Shown: positions 1-8,481, numbered from the stretch's first letter. The stretch is DNA of 64,000 bases from Tsukamurella paurometabola DSM 20162 (GCF_000092225.1 NC_014158.1:124001-188000); one strand, 5' to 3'. Notes: generated from the letters alone by a model not told the origin. Translations and numbers: made by a program.

Positions 1-1
1 G

Positions 2-1081
2 AACTATCCGCTCACCCTCGCCGTCTCCGACGGCGTCGCGGCCTTGGCCGCAGGCAATGCCGTGGTGCTCAAGCCCGACAGCCAGACTCCGTACTGCGCC
101 CTCGCCGCCGTCGAGCTGCTCTATCAGGCCGGCCTCCCGCGCGACCTGTTCGCCGTCGTGCCCGGTCCGGGCGGCGTCGTGGGTACGGCCATCGTCGAGC
201 GCGCCGACTACCTCATGTTCACCGGCTCGTCGGCGACCGGTGCCACCCTGGCAGAGCAGTGCGGCAAGCGCCTCATCGGCTTCTCCGCCGAACTCGGCGG
301 CAAGAACCCGATGGTGGTCACCAAGGACGCCGACATCGCGCACACCGCCGACGGTGCCGCCCGCGCCGCGTTCTCCAACTCGGGCCAGCTGTGCATCTCG
401 ATCGAGCGGATCTACGTCGAGCGGGAGATCGCCGACGAGTTCGCCCGCGCCTTCGCCGAGCGCACCGCCAACCTGGCCCTGGGTGCCGGGTACGACTTCA
501 CCAATGAGATGGGATCGCTCGCCAGCAAGTCGCAGATCGAGACCGTGGCCGCGCATGTCGACGACGCCGTCGCCAAGGGTGCGACCGTGCTCGCCGGCGG
601 TAAGGCCCGCCCCGATCTCGGCCCCTTCTTCTACGAGCCCACGGTGCTCAAGAACGTGCCGGAGGAGGCGATCTGCTTCGCTTCCGAGACCTTCGGTCCC
701 GTGGTCTCGATCTACCCCGTGGATTCGGTCGACGAAGCGGTCGAGCGCGCCAACGACACCGAGTACGGCCTCAACGCGAGCGTCTTCTCCGGCAGCACCA
801 AGCAGGCGCAGGAGATCGCCGACCGGATCAACGCCGGCACCGTCAACATCAACGAGGGCTACGCCGCGGCATGGGGCTCCACCGCCGCGCCGATGGGTGG
901 CATGGGCATCTCCGGCGTGGGCCGCCGGCACGGCGCCGAGGGCCTGCTCAAGTACTGCGAGTCGAAGACCATCGCGCAGCAGCGGATCATCGGCATCGGC
1001 GGTATCAAGGGCATCCCGCGCACCGTCTTCCTGGGTGTGGTTCCCCCGATCATCAAGGCCCTCAAGTTCATCGGTCGCTGA
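2..1081 (+). CDS. gabD2: Succinate-semialdehyde dehydrogenase (aldehyde dehydrogenase family), 5' truncated
   Basis: The reading frame is open from base 2 and the gene enters from the left edge, so roughly the first 160 residues of a protein of about 520 are missing. The visible 359 residues contain the ALDH cofactor-binding segment (AAGNAVVLKPD), the general-base glutamate in ELGGKNP and the catalytic cysteine in SGQLCIS. The C-terminal GVGRRHGAEGLLKY and ESKTIAQQR segments resemble GabD2 (Rv1731-type) enzymes, which oxidise succinate semialdehyde to succinate with NADP+. Family assignment is certain; the exact substrate is inferred from the tail motifs. The C-terminus ends in a short hydrophobic stretch (VFLGVVPPIIKALKF), which might give membrane contact. 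A long inverted repeat starts 9 bases after the stop and may end the transcript. Confidence 0.85.
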   Translation, partial: NYPLTLAVSDGVAALAAGNAVVLKPDSQTPYCALAAVELLYQAGLPRDLFAVVPGPGGVVGTAIVERADYLMFTGSSATGATLAEQCGKRLIGFSAELGGKNPMVVTKDADIAHTADGAARAAFSNSGQLCISIERIYVEREIADEFARAFAERTANLALGAGYDFTNEMGSLASKSQIETVAAHVDDAVAKGATVLAGGKARPDLGPFFYEPTVLKNVPEEAICFASETFGPVVSIYPVDSVDEAVERANDTEYGLNASVFSGSTKQAQEIADRINAGTVNINEGYAAAWGSTAAPMGGMGISGVGRRHGAEGLLKYCESKTIAQQRIIGIGGIKGIPRTVFLGVVPPIIKALKFIGR

Positions 1082-1089
1082 CCCCTCCC

Positions 1090-1152
1090 CGATTGAACAC
1101 CGTTACCGCGAAGAAAAGTCCAGGTCGCGGACGCGGTAACAGTGTTCAATCG
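1090..1152 (+). terminator. 21-bp-arm inverted repeat after gabD2, possible terminator or repeat element
   Basis: Arms at 1090-1110 and 1132-1152 are complementary over 21 positions with one mismatch, around a 21-base loop that contains AAAAGTCCAGGTC. No U-run follows, so termination is only one reading. The 13-base loop core recurs in the intergenic region near 55150, which also has a long hairpin nearby. The element may therefore be a dispersed palindromic repeat. Confidence 0.5.
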
Positions 1153-1199
1153 AGGAAAAGCGGTTGCGGTGGAGGCGGAGGGCGTCCGATTCTGAAGGT

Positions 1200-1745
1200 A
1201 TGGACGTCACCTTCATCAAGCGCGCCGGCGGGTACGACGTGCGGGTGCGTCGCGAGAGAGGGCCGGAGCTCGCGCCGCGCGGCGGCCCCGGCGGCAGCCC
1301 GACGGTGCCGCACGACGCGGCGCATCTGATCGTCGAGATCGAGGCGGGGCTGCCCGGTGGCGTCTACGGCCGGATCGCCGACGCCAACGGCCTCGACGGC
1401 CTGTTCTGGCCCGCCGACCCGGCGGCCCGGCGTCGGGCCACCCGGAACCGCAAGCAGCCCAGCGCAGCCCAATCGGCCGATATGGCGCGGTCGGAGTACC
1501 TCGCTTCGCTCACCGTCGCGCTGTGGGAGGTGGAGCGAGGCCTGCGGGCGCCAGATCCGGCGTGGCCGGGTTCGCTCGACGATGCCGAGATCACCGACGA
1601 ACTGCGCGAGCGGATCTTCGCCCGCTACGACGAATTCGCGCCGCGGTGGCGCGCGCTCAGCGATGGCGGCGAGCTGACCGTCGCCTGGCCCGCGGCGGCG
1701 GTCAGCGGCCGACGGCCGGGCCGGAAGCCCGCACGGCGCGGGTGA
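1200..1745 (+). CDS. Hypothetical protein, 181 aa
   Basis: The ATG at 1200 gives a 181-residue soluble protein with no signal peptide or membrane segment. It begins MDVTFIKRAGGYDV, is rich in Arg, Ala and Pro, and has an acidic middle (DDAEITDELRERIFARYDEF) that looks helical. I do not recognise the family. GAAGG lies immediately before the ATG, close for a ribosome binding site, so the start is moderately certain. Its 3' end overlaps the convergent lipase gene by 44 bases (1702-1745), which argues for tight packing of two real genes. Confidence 0.6.
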   Translation: MDVTFIKRAGGYDVRVRRERGPELAPRGGPGGSPTVPHDAAHLIVEIEAGLPGGVYGRIADANGLDGLFWPADPAARRRATRNRKQPSAAQSADMARSEYLASLTVALWEVERGLRAPDPAWPGSLDDAEITDELRERIFARYDEFAPRWRALSDGGELTVAWPAAAVSGRRPGRKPARRG

Positions 1746-2616
1746 TCGCCGCCGCCACCGCTTCGCCCTCCTCGGGGAACGGGTGCATACCGGCGGCGCG
1801 GGGGACGTCGGTGACGCCGTTGATCCACGGCCGCGGGCTGCACACGTCGCGGCCCTTCGATGCCGGCTCCATGTCGATGTACTCGGCCCGCTCGGCGACG
1901 GCGGCTCGCTGCACCGCCCGGTTGAGTCGCTCGGTGAGGATGCTGCGCATCCACGGAATGCTCTCCGGCCGGTACGGCGCGATCGCGGCGCAGGTGCGGT
2001 CGGGCCCGAACACCGACGGATAACCGATCACCAGGATCCGCGCCTGCGGCGACCGCTCGCGCACTGCGCGGATGATCCGCTCGTTGGCGGCCGTGATGCG
2101 CCCCAGGCGGTCCGCGACCGCCGCATCGGACAGAGTCGCCGGACGCGACGCGGGATCGGCGGTGCAGCGCGGTGCGGCGGCGCGGGCCACCGTCGCGCAG
2201 GCCTTGAGAATGCTGGAGTAGAGGTCGCCGTCGTTGCCGCCCAGCGAGATCGTCACCAATCGGGTCTGCGGGACGATCCCGTCGAGTTGCGGTGCGGCGT
2301 CGTAGTACCCCGTCTTCGCGTCACCGGCGCGCTGGCTGGAGAAGGCATCGTCGGTGTCGGCGCCGCCGCAGGTGTTGTCGCGCAACTGGACCCGCGGCAC
2401 ACCGAGTGCATCAGCCACCAGCTTCGGGTAGTTCCGCGTGGACCGCCCGCACGACCGTTCCTGCTGCGAGTCGCCGACGGTGGCGTCGGCGGGCAGCGAG
2501 GAGTACGAATCGCCGAGTGCCACGTACGTGGGCGCGGGCGGGGCCGCGTTCGCCGGCAGGGCCGGTGCCGCGGCGACGGCCGCGACAAGACTGAGGAGCA
2601 ACGTTCGGAAGCGCAT
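1702..2616 (-). CDS. Secreted SGNH/GDSL-family lipase or esterase
   Basis: The 304-residue protein has a Sec signal peptide (about residues 1-25, MRFRTLLLSLVAAVAAAPAL, cleavage near ANAA). It also has the SGNH blocks: GDSYSS with nucleophile Ser37, a glycine in the TCGGADT block, GGND with Asn128, and a C-terminal GMHPF with the catalytic histidine near residue 278. Several cysteines suggest disulfides, as in secreted actinobacterial esterases. It should hydrolyse ester bonds outside the membrane; the substrate is unknown. The ATG at 2616 is preferred because the signal peptide starts there; an upstream in-frame GTG adds only four residues. Confidence 0.85.
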   Translation of the reverse strand: MRFRTLLLSLVAAVAAAPALPANAAPPAPTYVALGDSYSSLPADATVGDSQQERSCGRSTRNYPKLVADALGVPRVQLRDNTCGGADTDDAFSSQRAGDAKTGYYDAAPQLDGIVPQTRLVTISLGGNDGDLYSSILKACATVARAAAPRCTADPASRPATLSDAAVADRLGRITAANERIIRAVRERSPQARILVIGYPSVFGPDRTCAAIAPYRPESIPWMRSILTERLNRAVQRAAVAERAEYIDMEPASKGRDVCSPRPWINGVTDVPRAAGMHPFPEEGEAVAAAITRAVRASGPAVGR

Positions 2617-2665
2617 CGTCGAAGCCACTCGACGACGGTAACGCCCCCGCGGCCGCCCCGCAGTT

Positions 2666-3361
2666 CTAGGAGCTGACGCCGAGACGGTTGAGCAGATCGG
2701 CGTCGATGCCGTCGAGCTCGCGCGCGATCGCCTGATGCGCCGGCCGGCGCCGGGCGGGCGGCATGGACTCGGACGCGGTGATCGCCGCCGACAGATCGTC
2801 GAGGCGCTGTGCGACGGCCGCGACGAAGGCCTTGGTCTCGGCGTCCGGATGTGCGGTCGCGAGCTGGTCCAGGGACCGGCGTGATGCCGCCACCCGGGCG
2901 GCCAAGCCGCCGCCGAAACCGGCGAACTGCGCGACCTCGTCGACCGGGACGCCAAGCCGGGTGGCCCGCGCCGAGTCGAGCTTGTTGCGCCCGGCCTGCG
3001 CGGCCCGGTAGGCGAGCGGCACCACGACGGGCGCCAGCAGGCGTGCGGTCGAGACGTAACGCTTCAGTCGCGCCTCCGACAGCAGCTTGCCGTCGACCGC
3101 CGCGCGGGCGTTCGTCTCGGCGATCTTGAGGTTGAGCTTGTCGGACTTGCCCTGCATCCGCGCGATCACTTTCGCCCGCGCCACATCCGACTTCTGCGCG
3201 CCGCGCTCGGACTTCACGGCGTTCTTCGCGGAGCGCTTGGCGCTCTTCGCCGTGTTCTTCGCGGCCAGCTTCGCCTCGAGCCGCGCCTTCGACTTGAGCG
3301 CCTTGGCCTGCGCCCGACGCTCCGCGCGCGAGGACTTCTGCTTCTTGCCGAACAAACCCAT
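2666..3361 (-). CDS. Conserved hypothetical protein with basic N-terminus (DUF6474-like)
   Basis: The 231-residue protein opens with about 75 residues packed with Lys, Arg and Ala (MGLFGKKQKSSRAERRAQAK and repeats of AKSAKR), predicted to be helical and strongly basic. A hydrophobic stretch near residues 105-120 (ARLLAPVVVPLAYRA) and a helical C-terminal half follow. It resembles the actinobacterial DUF6474 family from memory; that name is not verified and the function is unknown. It sits 49 bases upstream of the lipase on the same strand, so co-transcription is possible. It diverges from the nuclease gene at 3458 across a 96-base spacer. Confidence 0.7.
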   Translation of the reverse strand: MGLFGKKQKSSRAERRAQAKALKSKARLEAKLAAKNTAKSAKRSAKNAVKSERGAQKSDVARAKVIARMQGKSDKLNLKIAETNARAAVDGKLLSEARLKRYVSTARLLAPVVVPLAYRAAQAGRNKLDSARATRLGVPVDEVAQFAGFGGGLAARVAASRRSLDQLATAHPDAETKAFVAAVAQRLDDLSAAITASESMPPARRRPAHQAIARELDGIDADLLNRLGVSS

Positions 3362-3457
3362 CAGTGCACGTCCTTATAGGTCAGTACTGCTTTCGCCTAC
3401 AGCATTGCACAGCGTCGTTACCGGAGCTGTCAGTGCCGCCCGCGATAATGCATTGCA

Positions 3458-5011
3458 GTGGACATCGACAAGGGCATCACGGCACCCCCGGTGAGCGCAC
3501 GAGCGCTCACCGGGTGTCGCCATCGGTTGGCACTCGACGCTCGGGCACCGCTGACCGATCCGGACCCGTCGATGGCCCTGCGGATGGAAGCGGCAGCGGT
3601 GTTCCGGGCCTCGATCCGCGATCGGCTGGCGGCGCTCGGCCCACTCACCGTGATCGAACCGGGGGAGGGCGCCGTCACTCGCACCCTCGCCGCGCTCGGC
3701 GCCGGCGCCGAGCGGATCTGGGGCGGCGTGTTGCCCACCGCGAACGGGCGCCGCGGGCACAGCGAACTGTTGCTCCGGGTGCGTGACGGCTACCTGCCGG
3801 TGATCGTGGTCAACCACAAGGTGTCGGACCCCGGTTCCGGGGCGCTCACGTCGCCGCTGGACCGCTGGGCACCGGTGCCCGACGAGACGGTCCGCGCCCG
3901 CCAACATCGGGGCGACCAGATGCGCCTGGCGCATCTGACCCGGATGCTGCAGGACGCCGGGTACGCCTCCGCATCGCTGTCCGGGGGCTCTCTCGGAATC
4001 GGCGGCGACCGGATCGTGGTGCACGATGTCGCGCCGCTCCTGCCCGCCTACGACGAGCGGTTCGCGGACCGTCGGGACGTGCTCTCCGGTGCGGTCGTCA
4101 CCGCCCCCGTGCGGGTCGCGGAGTGCCGGCGGTGTCCCTGGTGGCCGGAGTGCGAGCGCACCCTGGCCGCCACCCGCGATGTGAGTCTCGTGGCGGACGG
4201 CCGGTCGGCGCCCGGACTCCGCGAGGCGGGCATCGTCACCGTCGACCAGCTCGCCGAGTACACCGGTCCGCAGCCCGACGAGGTGTCGGTGCCGATCGCC
4301 GACCTGCGCGCGATGGCCCGGGCCTGGCAACGTGGTCAGGTGCTGGTGCGCAGGCGCCCCGAGGTGAAGGTGCGCCGCGCCGATGTCGAGGTCGATGTCG
4401 ACATGGAGAGCTACCAGGAGTACGGGGCCTACCTGTGGGGCACCTGGCTGCGCCGTGACGGTGTGGACCTGGGCTACCGCCCGTTCGTCACCTGGGAGGC
4501 GGTTCCCACTCGCGACGAGGGCCGCTCCTTCGCTGAGTTCTGGGCCTACCTGATGGACCGCCGCGCCGAGGCGCACGCGGCGGGGAAGACCTTTGCGGCG
4601 TACTGCTATTCGCAGCAGGCGGAGAACAAGTGGCTGCTCTCGTCCGCCGACCGCTTCGCCGGAGACCCGGGTGTGCCCAGCCGCGCCGCCGTCGCGGAGT
4701 TCATCGCCTCGCCGGAGTGGGTGGACATGTTCGACGCGGTGGGCGAGGCCTTCCTGTCGCTGGAGGGACGCGGTCTGAAGAAGGTGGCGCCGGTGGCCGG
4801 ATTCCATTGGCGCGATGCGGAAGCCGGGGGCGAGGCCTCGATGCTGTGGTACCGGGTGGGCGTGGGCATGGACCCTGGTTACGACGCCGCCGAGCGGGAG
4901 ACGCAGCGGCAGCGGATCCTCGAATACAACGAGGACGATGTGCGCGCCACAGCGGCTCTGCGCGCGTTCATGTCCAGTGATGCCGTGAACGACCTTCCCG
5001 TCGTGCACTAG
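3458..5011 (+). CDS. TM0106-family RecB-like putative nuclease
   Basis: The 517-residue protein matches the layout of the TM0106/YprB-like family (Rv2119 type). An N-terminal RecB/Cas4-like nuclease half ends in a cysteine cluster CRRCPWWPEC near residues 223-232, which in related nucleases binds an iron-sulfur cluster. A helix-hairpin-helix-like stretch follows (APGLREAGIVTVDQLAEYTG). The C-terminal half is a DEDD/RNase H-like exonuclease with VDVDMESYQEYGAYLWGTW and a terminal EYNEDDVRAT near residue 489. A role in DNA or RNA processing is likely but the substrate is not known. The start is GTG. Confidence 0.8.
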   Translation: MDIDKGITAPPVSARALTGCRHRLALDARAPLTDPDPSMALRMEAAAVFRASIRDRLAALGPLTVIEPGEGAVTRTLAALGAGAERIWGGVLPTANGRRGHSELLLRVRDGYLPVIVVNHKVSDPGSGALTSPLDRWAPVPDETVRARQHRGDQMRLAHLTRMLQDAGYASASLSGGSLGIGGDRIVVHDVAPLLPAYDERFADRRDVLSGAVVTAPVRVAECRRCPWWPECERTLAATRDVSLVADGRSAPGLREAGIVTVDQLAEYTGPQPDEVSVPIADLRAMARAWQRGQVLVRRRPEVKVRRADVEVDVDMESYQEYGAYLWGTWLRRDGVDLGYRPFVTWEAVPTRDEGRSFAEFWAYLMDRRAEAHAAGKTFAAYCYSQQAENKWLLSSADRFAGDPGVPSRAAVAEFIASPEWVDMFDAVGEAFLSLEGRGLKKVAPVAGFHWRDAEAGGEASMLWYRVGVGMDPGYDAAERETQRQRILEYNEDDVRATAALRAFMSSDAVNDLPVVH

Positions 5012-5043
5012 CCGTGGCGCAGCCGCTCAGGCCGCGCAGTCGA

Positions 5044-6132
5044 TCAGGCCTGGGCCTGGCCCAGATGCGCGCGGCGCAGCGAATCGACGAACGTGCCGCT
5101 GCCGAGCAGTGCCACACCGCCGAGTACGGCGAACAGGGCAGGTGAGAGCTGCTTGGCCGTCTCGGTGGCCACCGGAGTGACTCGCTGCGCGGACGAGTAC
5201 GCCGCGGTGAGAAGCGTGGGCTGGGAGCGCGACGAGTCGGCCGCACGCTGATCTTTCGCGGCGGGATCGGCGGCGTCCTTGCCCTCGTCGCCGGCGCCGG
5301 GCTTCGGTGCGGCGGCCGGCACCGGTGCCGCGGGCGCTACCCGCGGACCCGCGACCAGTACGGGCGGGGCCAGTACGGGCGGGGCGATGACGGGGACCGC
5401 GACGACGGGAGCCGCCGGAGCTGCGGGTGCCGCCACGGCGGGAGCGCCCGCCGGGCTCGCGTCGACGGACCGGCCGCCGGCGGAGGACGCCGGAGCGGGG
5501 GCGGGATTGCCGCTGCGCACACCCGCGCCGCCAGCGCTGGCACCGCCCTCGCGGACGCCGACGCCCTGCGGCTCGGGGTTGCCGGAGCGGATACCCGCGC
5601 CCTCGAGCGCGGCGCCACCCGAACCGGTGCCCGGGCTCTCGATGGCGGCGGCGGCGCCGGCCGGACCGGTCGCGCTGCCGCCCGCGGAACTGGCACCTGA
5701 CGACGCACCGCCGCCGGCACCGCCGAAGATGCCGCCGAGGATCTCGCCGATGCCGGGCAGGCCGTGCTTGTCCTTGCCCTTGTCGTCCTTGTCCTTGCCG
5801 TCCTTGTCCTTGTCGTCCTTCGCGCCGCCGGTCGAGCCGTCGGAATCGCGGCCGTCCTTCCCCTTGTCCTTATCGGACTTCGACGAGCCGTCGGCGGCCT
5901 TGTTCCGGTCCTTGATGGAGAAGTCGAAGGAGGTGCCGTTGGACGAGGTGCCATGGATGGATTTGCCGTCGGACGACGACTCCACCGAGGAGGATCCACT
6001 CGACGATGAGCCGCCGGAACCGGAGTCGGAATCGGGTGCGGCGAAGGCCGGAGCGGCTGCCATCGTGCCCACGGCGAGCGAGACGATCACGGCGGCACGG
6101 ATACGTGCCGAGAGGTGCGTTGGAGCGGACAC
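5044..6132 (-). CDS. Secreted low-complexity protein with C-terminal membrane anchor
   Basis: The GTG at 6132 is preceded by GAAGGGG and begins a signal peptide (ARIRAAVIVSLAVGTMAAAP), so it is chosen over the upstream ATG codons. The 362-residue product continues with Ser/Gly/Asp-rich sequence, then a highly charged Asp/Lys repeat (DKDKDGKDKDDKGKDKHG) and glycine-rich and Ala/Pro-rich linkers. It ends in one hydrophobic helix (LFAVLGGVALLGSGTF) and a few polar residues. This is a surface protein tethered by its C-terminus, possibly spanning the wall. There is no recognisable enzymatic domain. It diverges from the EspR-like gene at 6325 across a shared 192-base control region. Confidence 0.7.
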   Translation of the reverse strand: MSAPTHLSARIRAAVIVSLAVGTMAAAPAFAAPDSDSGSGGSSSSGSSSVESSSDGKSIHGTSSNGTSFDFSIKDRNKAADGSSKSDKDKGKDGRDSDGSTGGAKDDKDKDGKDKDDKGKDKHGLPGIGEILGGIFGGAGGGASSGASSAGGSATGPAGAAAAIESPGTGSGGAALEGAGIRSGNPEPQGVGVREGGASAGGAGVRSGNPAPAPASSAGGRSVDASPAGAPAVAAPAAPAAPVVAVPVIAPPVLAPPVLVAGPRVAPAAPVPAAAPKPGAGDEGKDAADPAAKDQRAADSSRSQPTLLTAAYSSAQRVTPVATETAKQLSPALFAVLGGVALLGSGTFVDSLRRAHLGQAQA

Positions 6133-6214
6133 GCTACCCCTTCCGTTGTATCTGTGCGCGCGTAGGTAAGAATACATCACAAGCGTACGCAGCCGATAGT
6201 CGATCCCGAATAGG

Positions 6215-6243
6215 GTGTGCGTATTGGCAAACTACGCTATAGT
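6215..6243 (+). promoter_or_regulatory. Candidate promoter of the EspR-like gene
   Basis: TATAGT at 6238-6243 fits a sigma-A -10 element about 80 bases before the GTG at 6325. The -35 candidate 17 bases upstream (GTGTGC, 6215-6220) is weak. The surrounding 6180-6250 stretch is AT-richer than the genes on both sides. It is shared with the divergent surface-protein gene and could bind the regulator itself. Confidence 0.3.
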
Positions 6244-6324
6244 GTGAGACAAGCTTGGACGTCGTGCAATCAGCACCGGCGGACTGGTGGCAGGTCGTGC
6301 CGGAATAGAGAGGGATGGCACAAA

Positions 6325-6810
6325 GTGGACGCAGGTAACACTAAGTACGACAGCGAGGCTCTGGTCGGCCAGGGTCTGTTCGCAAGTCGGCTCGAGGAGC
6401 TGTTCCGTACGGTGCCCGGCCCTAACGGCCGAGCGTTCACCGCGAAGGCCATCGCTCAGCGTTCGACGGCCCTGGGCTTCCGCCTGGGCGAGTCGTACCT
6501 GAGCCAGCTCCGTTCGGGCAAGGCGAAGTCGCCGTCCTTCCGCACCGTCGAGGGCATCTCGGCGGCGTTCGGCGTGGACGTGCACTACTTCCTCGAGGAC
6601 GAAGCGGCGCAGCGCACCCGTGACCAGATTCACCTCATGCGGCTGCAGGCCGACACCAAGGTGCAGATGGCCGCGTTCCGGCTGGCCGGGCTCTCGCCCG
6701 ACTCGGTGAACATGGTCAACGAGCTGATCAAGGTTTTGCGCGTGCAGCAGGGCTTGCCCGCCGATCCGCCCGAGCTTCCCGTAGACTCGCGCGAAGCTGA
6801 GGGGCAGTAA
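6325..6810 (+). CDS. EspR-like helix-turn-helix transcriptional regulator
   Basis: The 161-residue protein starts at GTG 6325; the in-frame codons upstream translate into unlikely sequence. Residues 12-90 match the EspR N-terminal domain: FASRLEELFRTV, a GR-T-x-I segment, the recognition helix YLSQLRSG, then SPSFRTVEGISAAFGVD and YFLEDE. EspR (Rv3849) is a nucleoid-associated activator that dimerises through its C-terminus. The longer tail here (RLAGLSPDSVNMVNELIKVL) could do the same. Its position upstream of sodA and glpQ1 matches Rv3849 as I recall it. Unlike Rv3849, it is followed directly by an ImmA/IrrE protease gene and a 7-TM gene, suggesting it is the transcription factor of that module. 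Confidence 0.8.
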   Translation: MDAGNTKYDSEALVGQGLFASRLEELFRTVPGPNGRAFTAKAIAQRSTALGFRLGESYLSQLRSGKAKSPSFRTVEGISAAFGVDVHYFLEDEAAQRTRDQIHLMRLQADTKVQMAAFRLAGLSPDSVNMVNELIKVLRVQQGLPADPPELPVDSREAEGQ

Positions 6811-6874
6811 CCTTCGGAGTTCGCTCCGCATCATCGAGGACGCCGCCCTTCCGTCGAACGACGAAGGAGGGGGC

Positions 6875-7378
6875 GTGCGTACTGCCAAGGCGCTTCGTCG
6901 TCTCTGCGAGAACGAAGTGCGCAGTCTCGATCTCGACCTGCCCTTCGATGCCGTACAGCTGTGCGAGAAGTACGGTCGGCGCCGAGGCCGCGACATCCTG
7001 GTAATCAGCCAGCCGCTCCCAGTCGGCATGCCGAACGGGCTGTGGCTCGTCGGCGACGATGCGGACTACTTCTTCTATCAGGCCAACACGTCCCGGACGC
7101 ATCGTGACCAGATCATCATTCACGAGTTCGGTCACCTCATCGCGGGGCACCAGCATGTCTCGGCTGCGCCCGATGCCGCCCAGATGCCGCCTGAGGAAGC
7201 CGCCGCAGCGCTGCATCGCACCTGCTACGACGACGAGAACGAGTGGGAGGCCGAGATGATCGCCTCCATCATTCTCGGCTGGGCCGCGCAGGCCGGAGCC
7301 AAGGCGGGCCGTACCGCCAGACACGACAGCCTGCGCGGGATACAGCGCGCGTTGGGGGGCCACTCCCGGTGGCTGTGA
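6875..7378 (+). CDS. ImmA/IrrE-family metallopeptidase
   Basis: The 167-residue protein begins at GTG 6875 behind the purine-rich GAAGGAGGGGGC. The zinc-binding HEFGHLIAGH starts at residue 83, and the downstream acidic NEWEAEMIA supplies the likely third ligand. This is the ImmA/IrrE (DUF955) layout, whose characterised members cleave a cognate XRE-type repressor. The preceding segment DYFFYQANTSRTHRDQIIIH matches the family's strand-helix entry into the active site. It lies 64 bases after the EspR-like gene and overlaps the next gene by 10 bases, so the three are very likely one operon. The EspR-like protein is the obvious candidate substrate, but that is inference. Confidence 0.85.
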   Translation: MRTAKALRRLCENEVRSLDLDLPFDAVQLCEKYGRRRGRDILVISQPLPVGMPNGLWLVGDDADYFFYQANTSRTHRDQIIIHEFGHLIAGHQHVSAAPDAAQMPPEEAAAALHRTCYDDENEWEAEMIASIILGWAAQAGAKAGRTARHDSLRGIQRALGGHSRWL

Positions 7379-8481
7379 AGCTCGTCAACGTACTGGGCGT
7401 CGCATTCTTCACCATCGTGTTGTGCTGGCGCATCGATCGGCTGTACCGCTCCAAAGCGGGGGTACAGGCGGTCGCCGTCACCGTGGCCATCGCGGCGTTG
7501 ACCTTCGCCGTACTGCTGCTCGGATCGCCACTAGCTTCTACCGTCGACGGCACGCTGTGGAAGGGTGCCTCCCGGCTCGGCGGCTACGTGGGACTCGCCC
7601 TGGGGGTCGCGGCGCTCGCCGTCGCGTTCTTCTACGGCCCCACCGAGTCGGCGCGGCAGAAGCGGGCTGGTATGGAGGCCATTCCGCTGATCGCGGCCGT
7701 GATCGGACTGTCGGTCGCGATGACGGCCACCCCACCCGCGATGCGCGACGCCAGTCTCGACTCGCTCACCGTGCAGGAACTCGGGTTCGCGGTGTTCTTC
7801 GCCATCGCGGGCGCCTACCTGATGTACGGACTGGCCGACTGCGTGCTCTCGCTGACCCGTCTGATGCCCTTCGCCGACGGCTACCTCGTGACCTCGCTGC
7901 GCATGATGGCGGTGGGACTCGGCTTCACCGCGCTCGGCTCGCTCACGCAGGTGGTCTTCGTGATCACCAGCGTGCTGAAACTGGTGTCGTGGCCGGTGCT
8001 GCTGACCGTCTCGCAGGTGTGCACCGGCCTGGGCATCGTGCTGTTCGTGCTCGGTATGAGTTACCCCGGTGTGCGCGGCTTCTTCGTCGAACTCACGGTG
8101 CGCAGGAAGCACCGCGAAGACTACAAGCGGCTCGAACCGCTGTGGGAGCTACTGACCACCGCTGTGCCCGAGGTGGTGCTCGACGCCGGTCGCGCGGGCC
8201 GCGACCCGCACCTGAAGTTCCAGCGGCGCATCGTCGAGATCCGGGACGTGCTGGTGCAATTGAGCCCGTACCTGCCCGACGATTTCGGTGACGGTACGCC
8301 TGAGGAGAACGTGCACAACCTCCTCGTCGCGATCGATCTGCGGGCCGAGGCCGACGGGGCCGCGGCACCGTCGGCCATGGTGCTGCCGCCCGACGGGCCG
8401 ACGATCGACGACGACGCCGCCCCACTCCTCGTCCTCTCGGACGCGGTCAGGGCGACGCCGGCGGAAGAACTGCAGATCTAG
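7369..8481 (+). CDS. MAB_1171c-type 7-TM membrane protein
   Basis: The 370-residue protein starts at GTG 7369 (or 7375) inside the end of the protease gene, with GGGGGG upstream. About seven hydrophobic helices occupy residues 1-230 (for example LVNVLGVAFFTIVLCW, AFFYGP, LGFAVFFAIAGAYLMYGLAD). A soluble C-terminal part of about 140 residues begins RRKHREDYKRLEPLWELLT. This is the layout of the MAB_1171c family, annotated as putative transporters without experimental support that I know of. The C-terminal part resembles the cytosolic DUF6545-type tail. Translational coupling to the protease suggests a membrane sensor or a target of the same pathway rather than an independent transporter. It ends flush against the convergent dehydrogenase gene. 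Confidence 0.75.
   Translation: MAVKLVNVLGVAFFTIVLCWRIDRLYRSKAGVQAVAVTVAIAALTFAVLLLGSPLASTVDGTLWKGASRLGGYVGLALGVAALAVAFFYGPTESARQKRAGMEAIPLIAAVIGLSVAMTATPPAMRDASLDSLTVQELGFAVFFAIAGAYLMYGLADCVLSLTRLMPFADGYLVTSLRMMAVGLGFTALGSLTQVVFVITSVLKLVSWPVLLTVSQVCTGLGIVLFVLGMSYPGVRGFFVELTVRRKHREDYKRLEPLWELLTTAVPEVVLDAGRAGRDPHLKFQRRIVEIRDVLVQLSPYLPDDFGDGTPEENVHNLLVAIDLRAEADGAAAPSAMVLPPDGPTIDDDAAPLLVLSDAVRATPAEELQI

Noticed and set aside
3374-5008. Long minus-strand frame opposite the TM0106-type nuclease
   Set aside because: The plus-strand gene has clear motifs and this frame has none.
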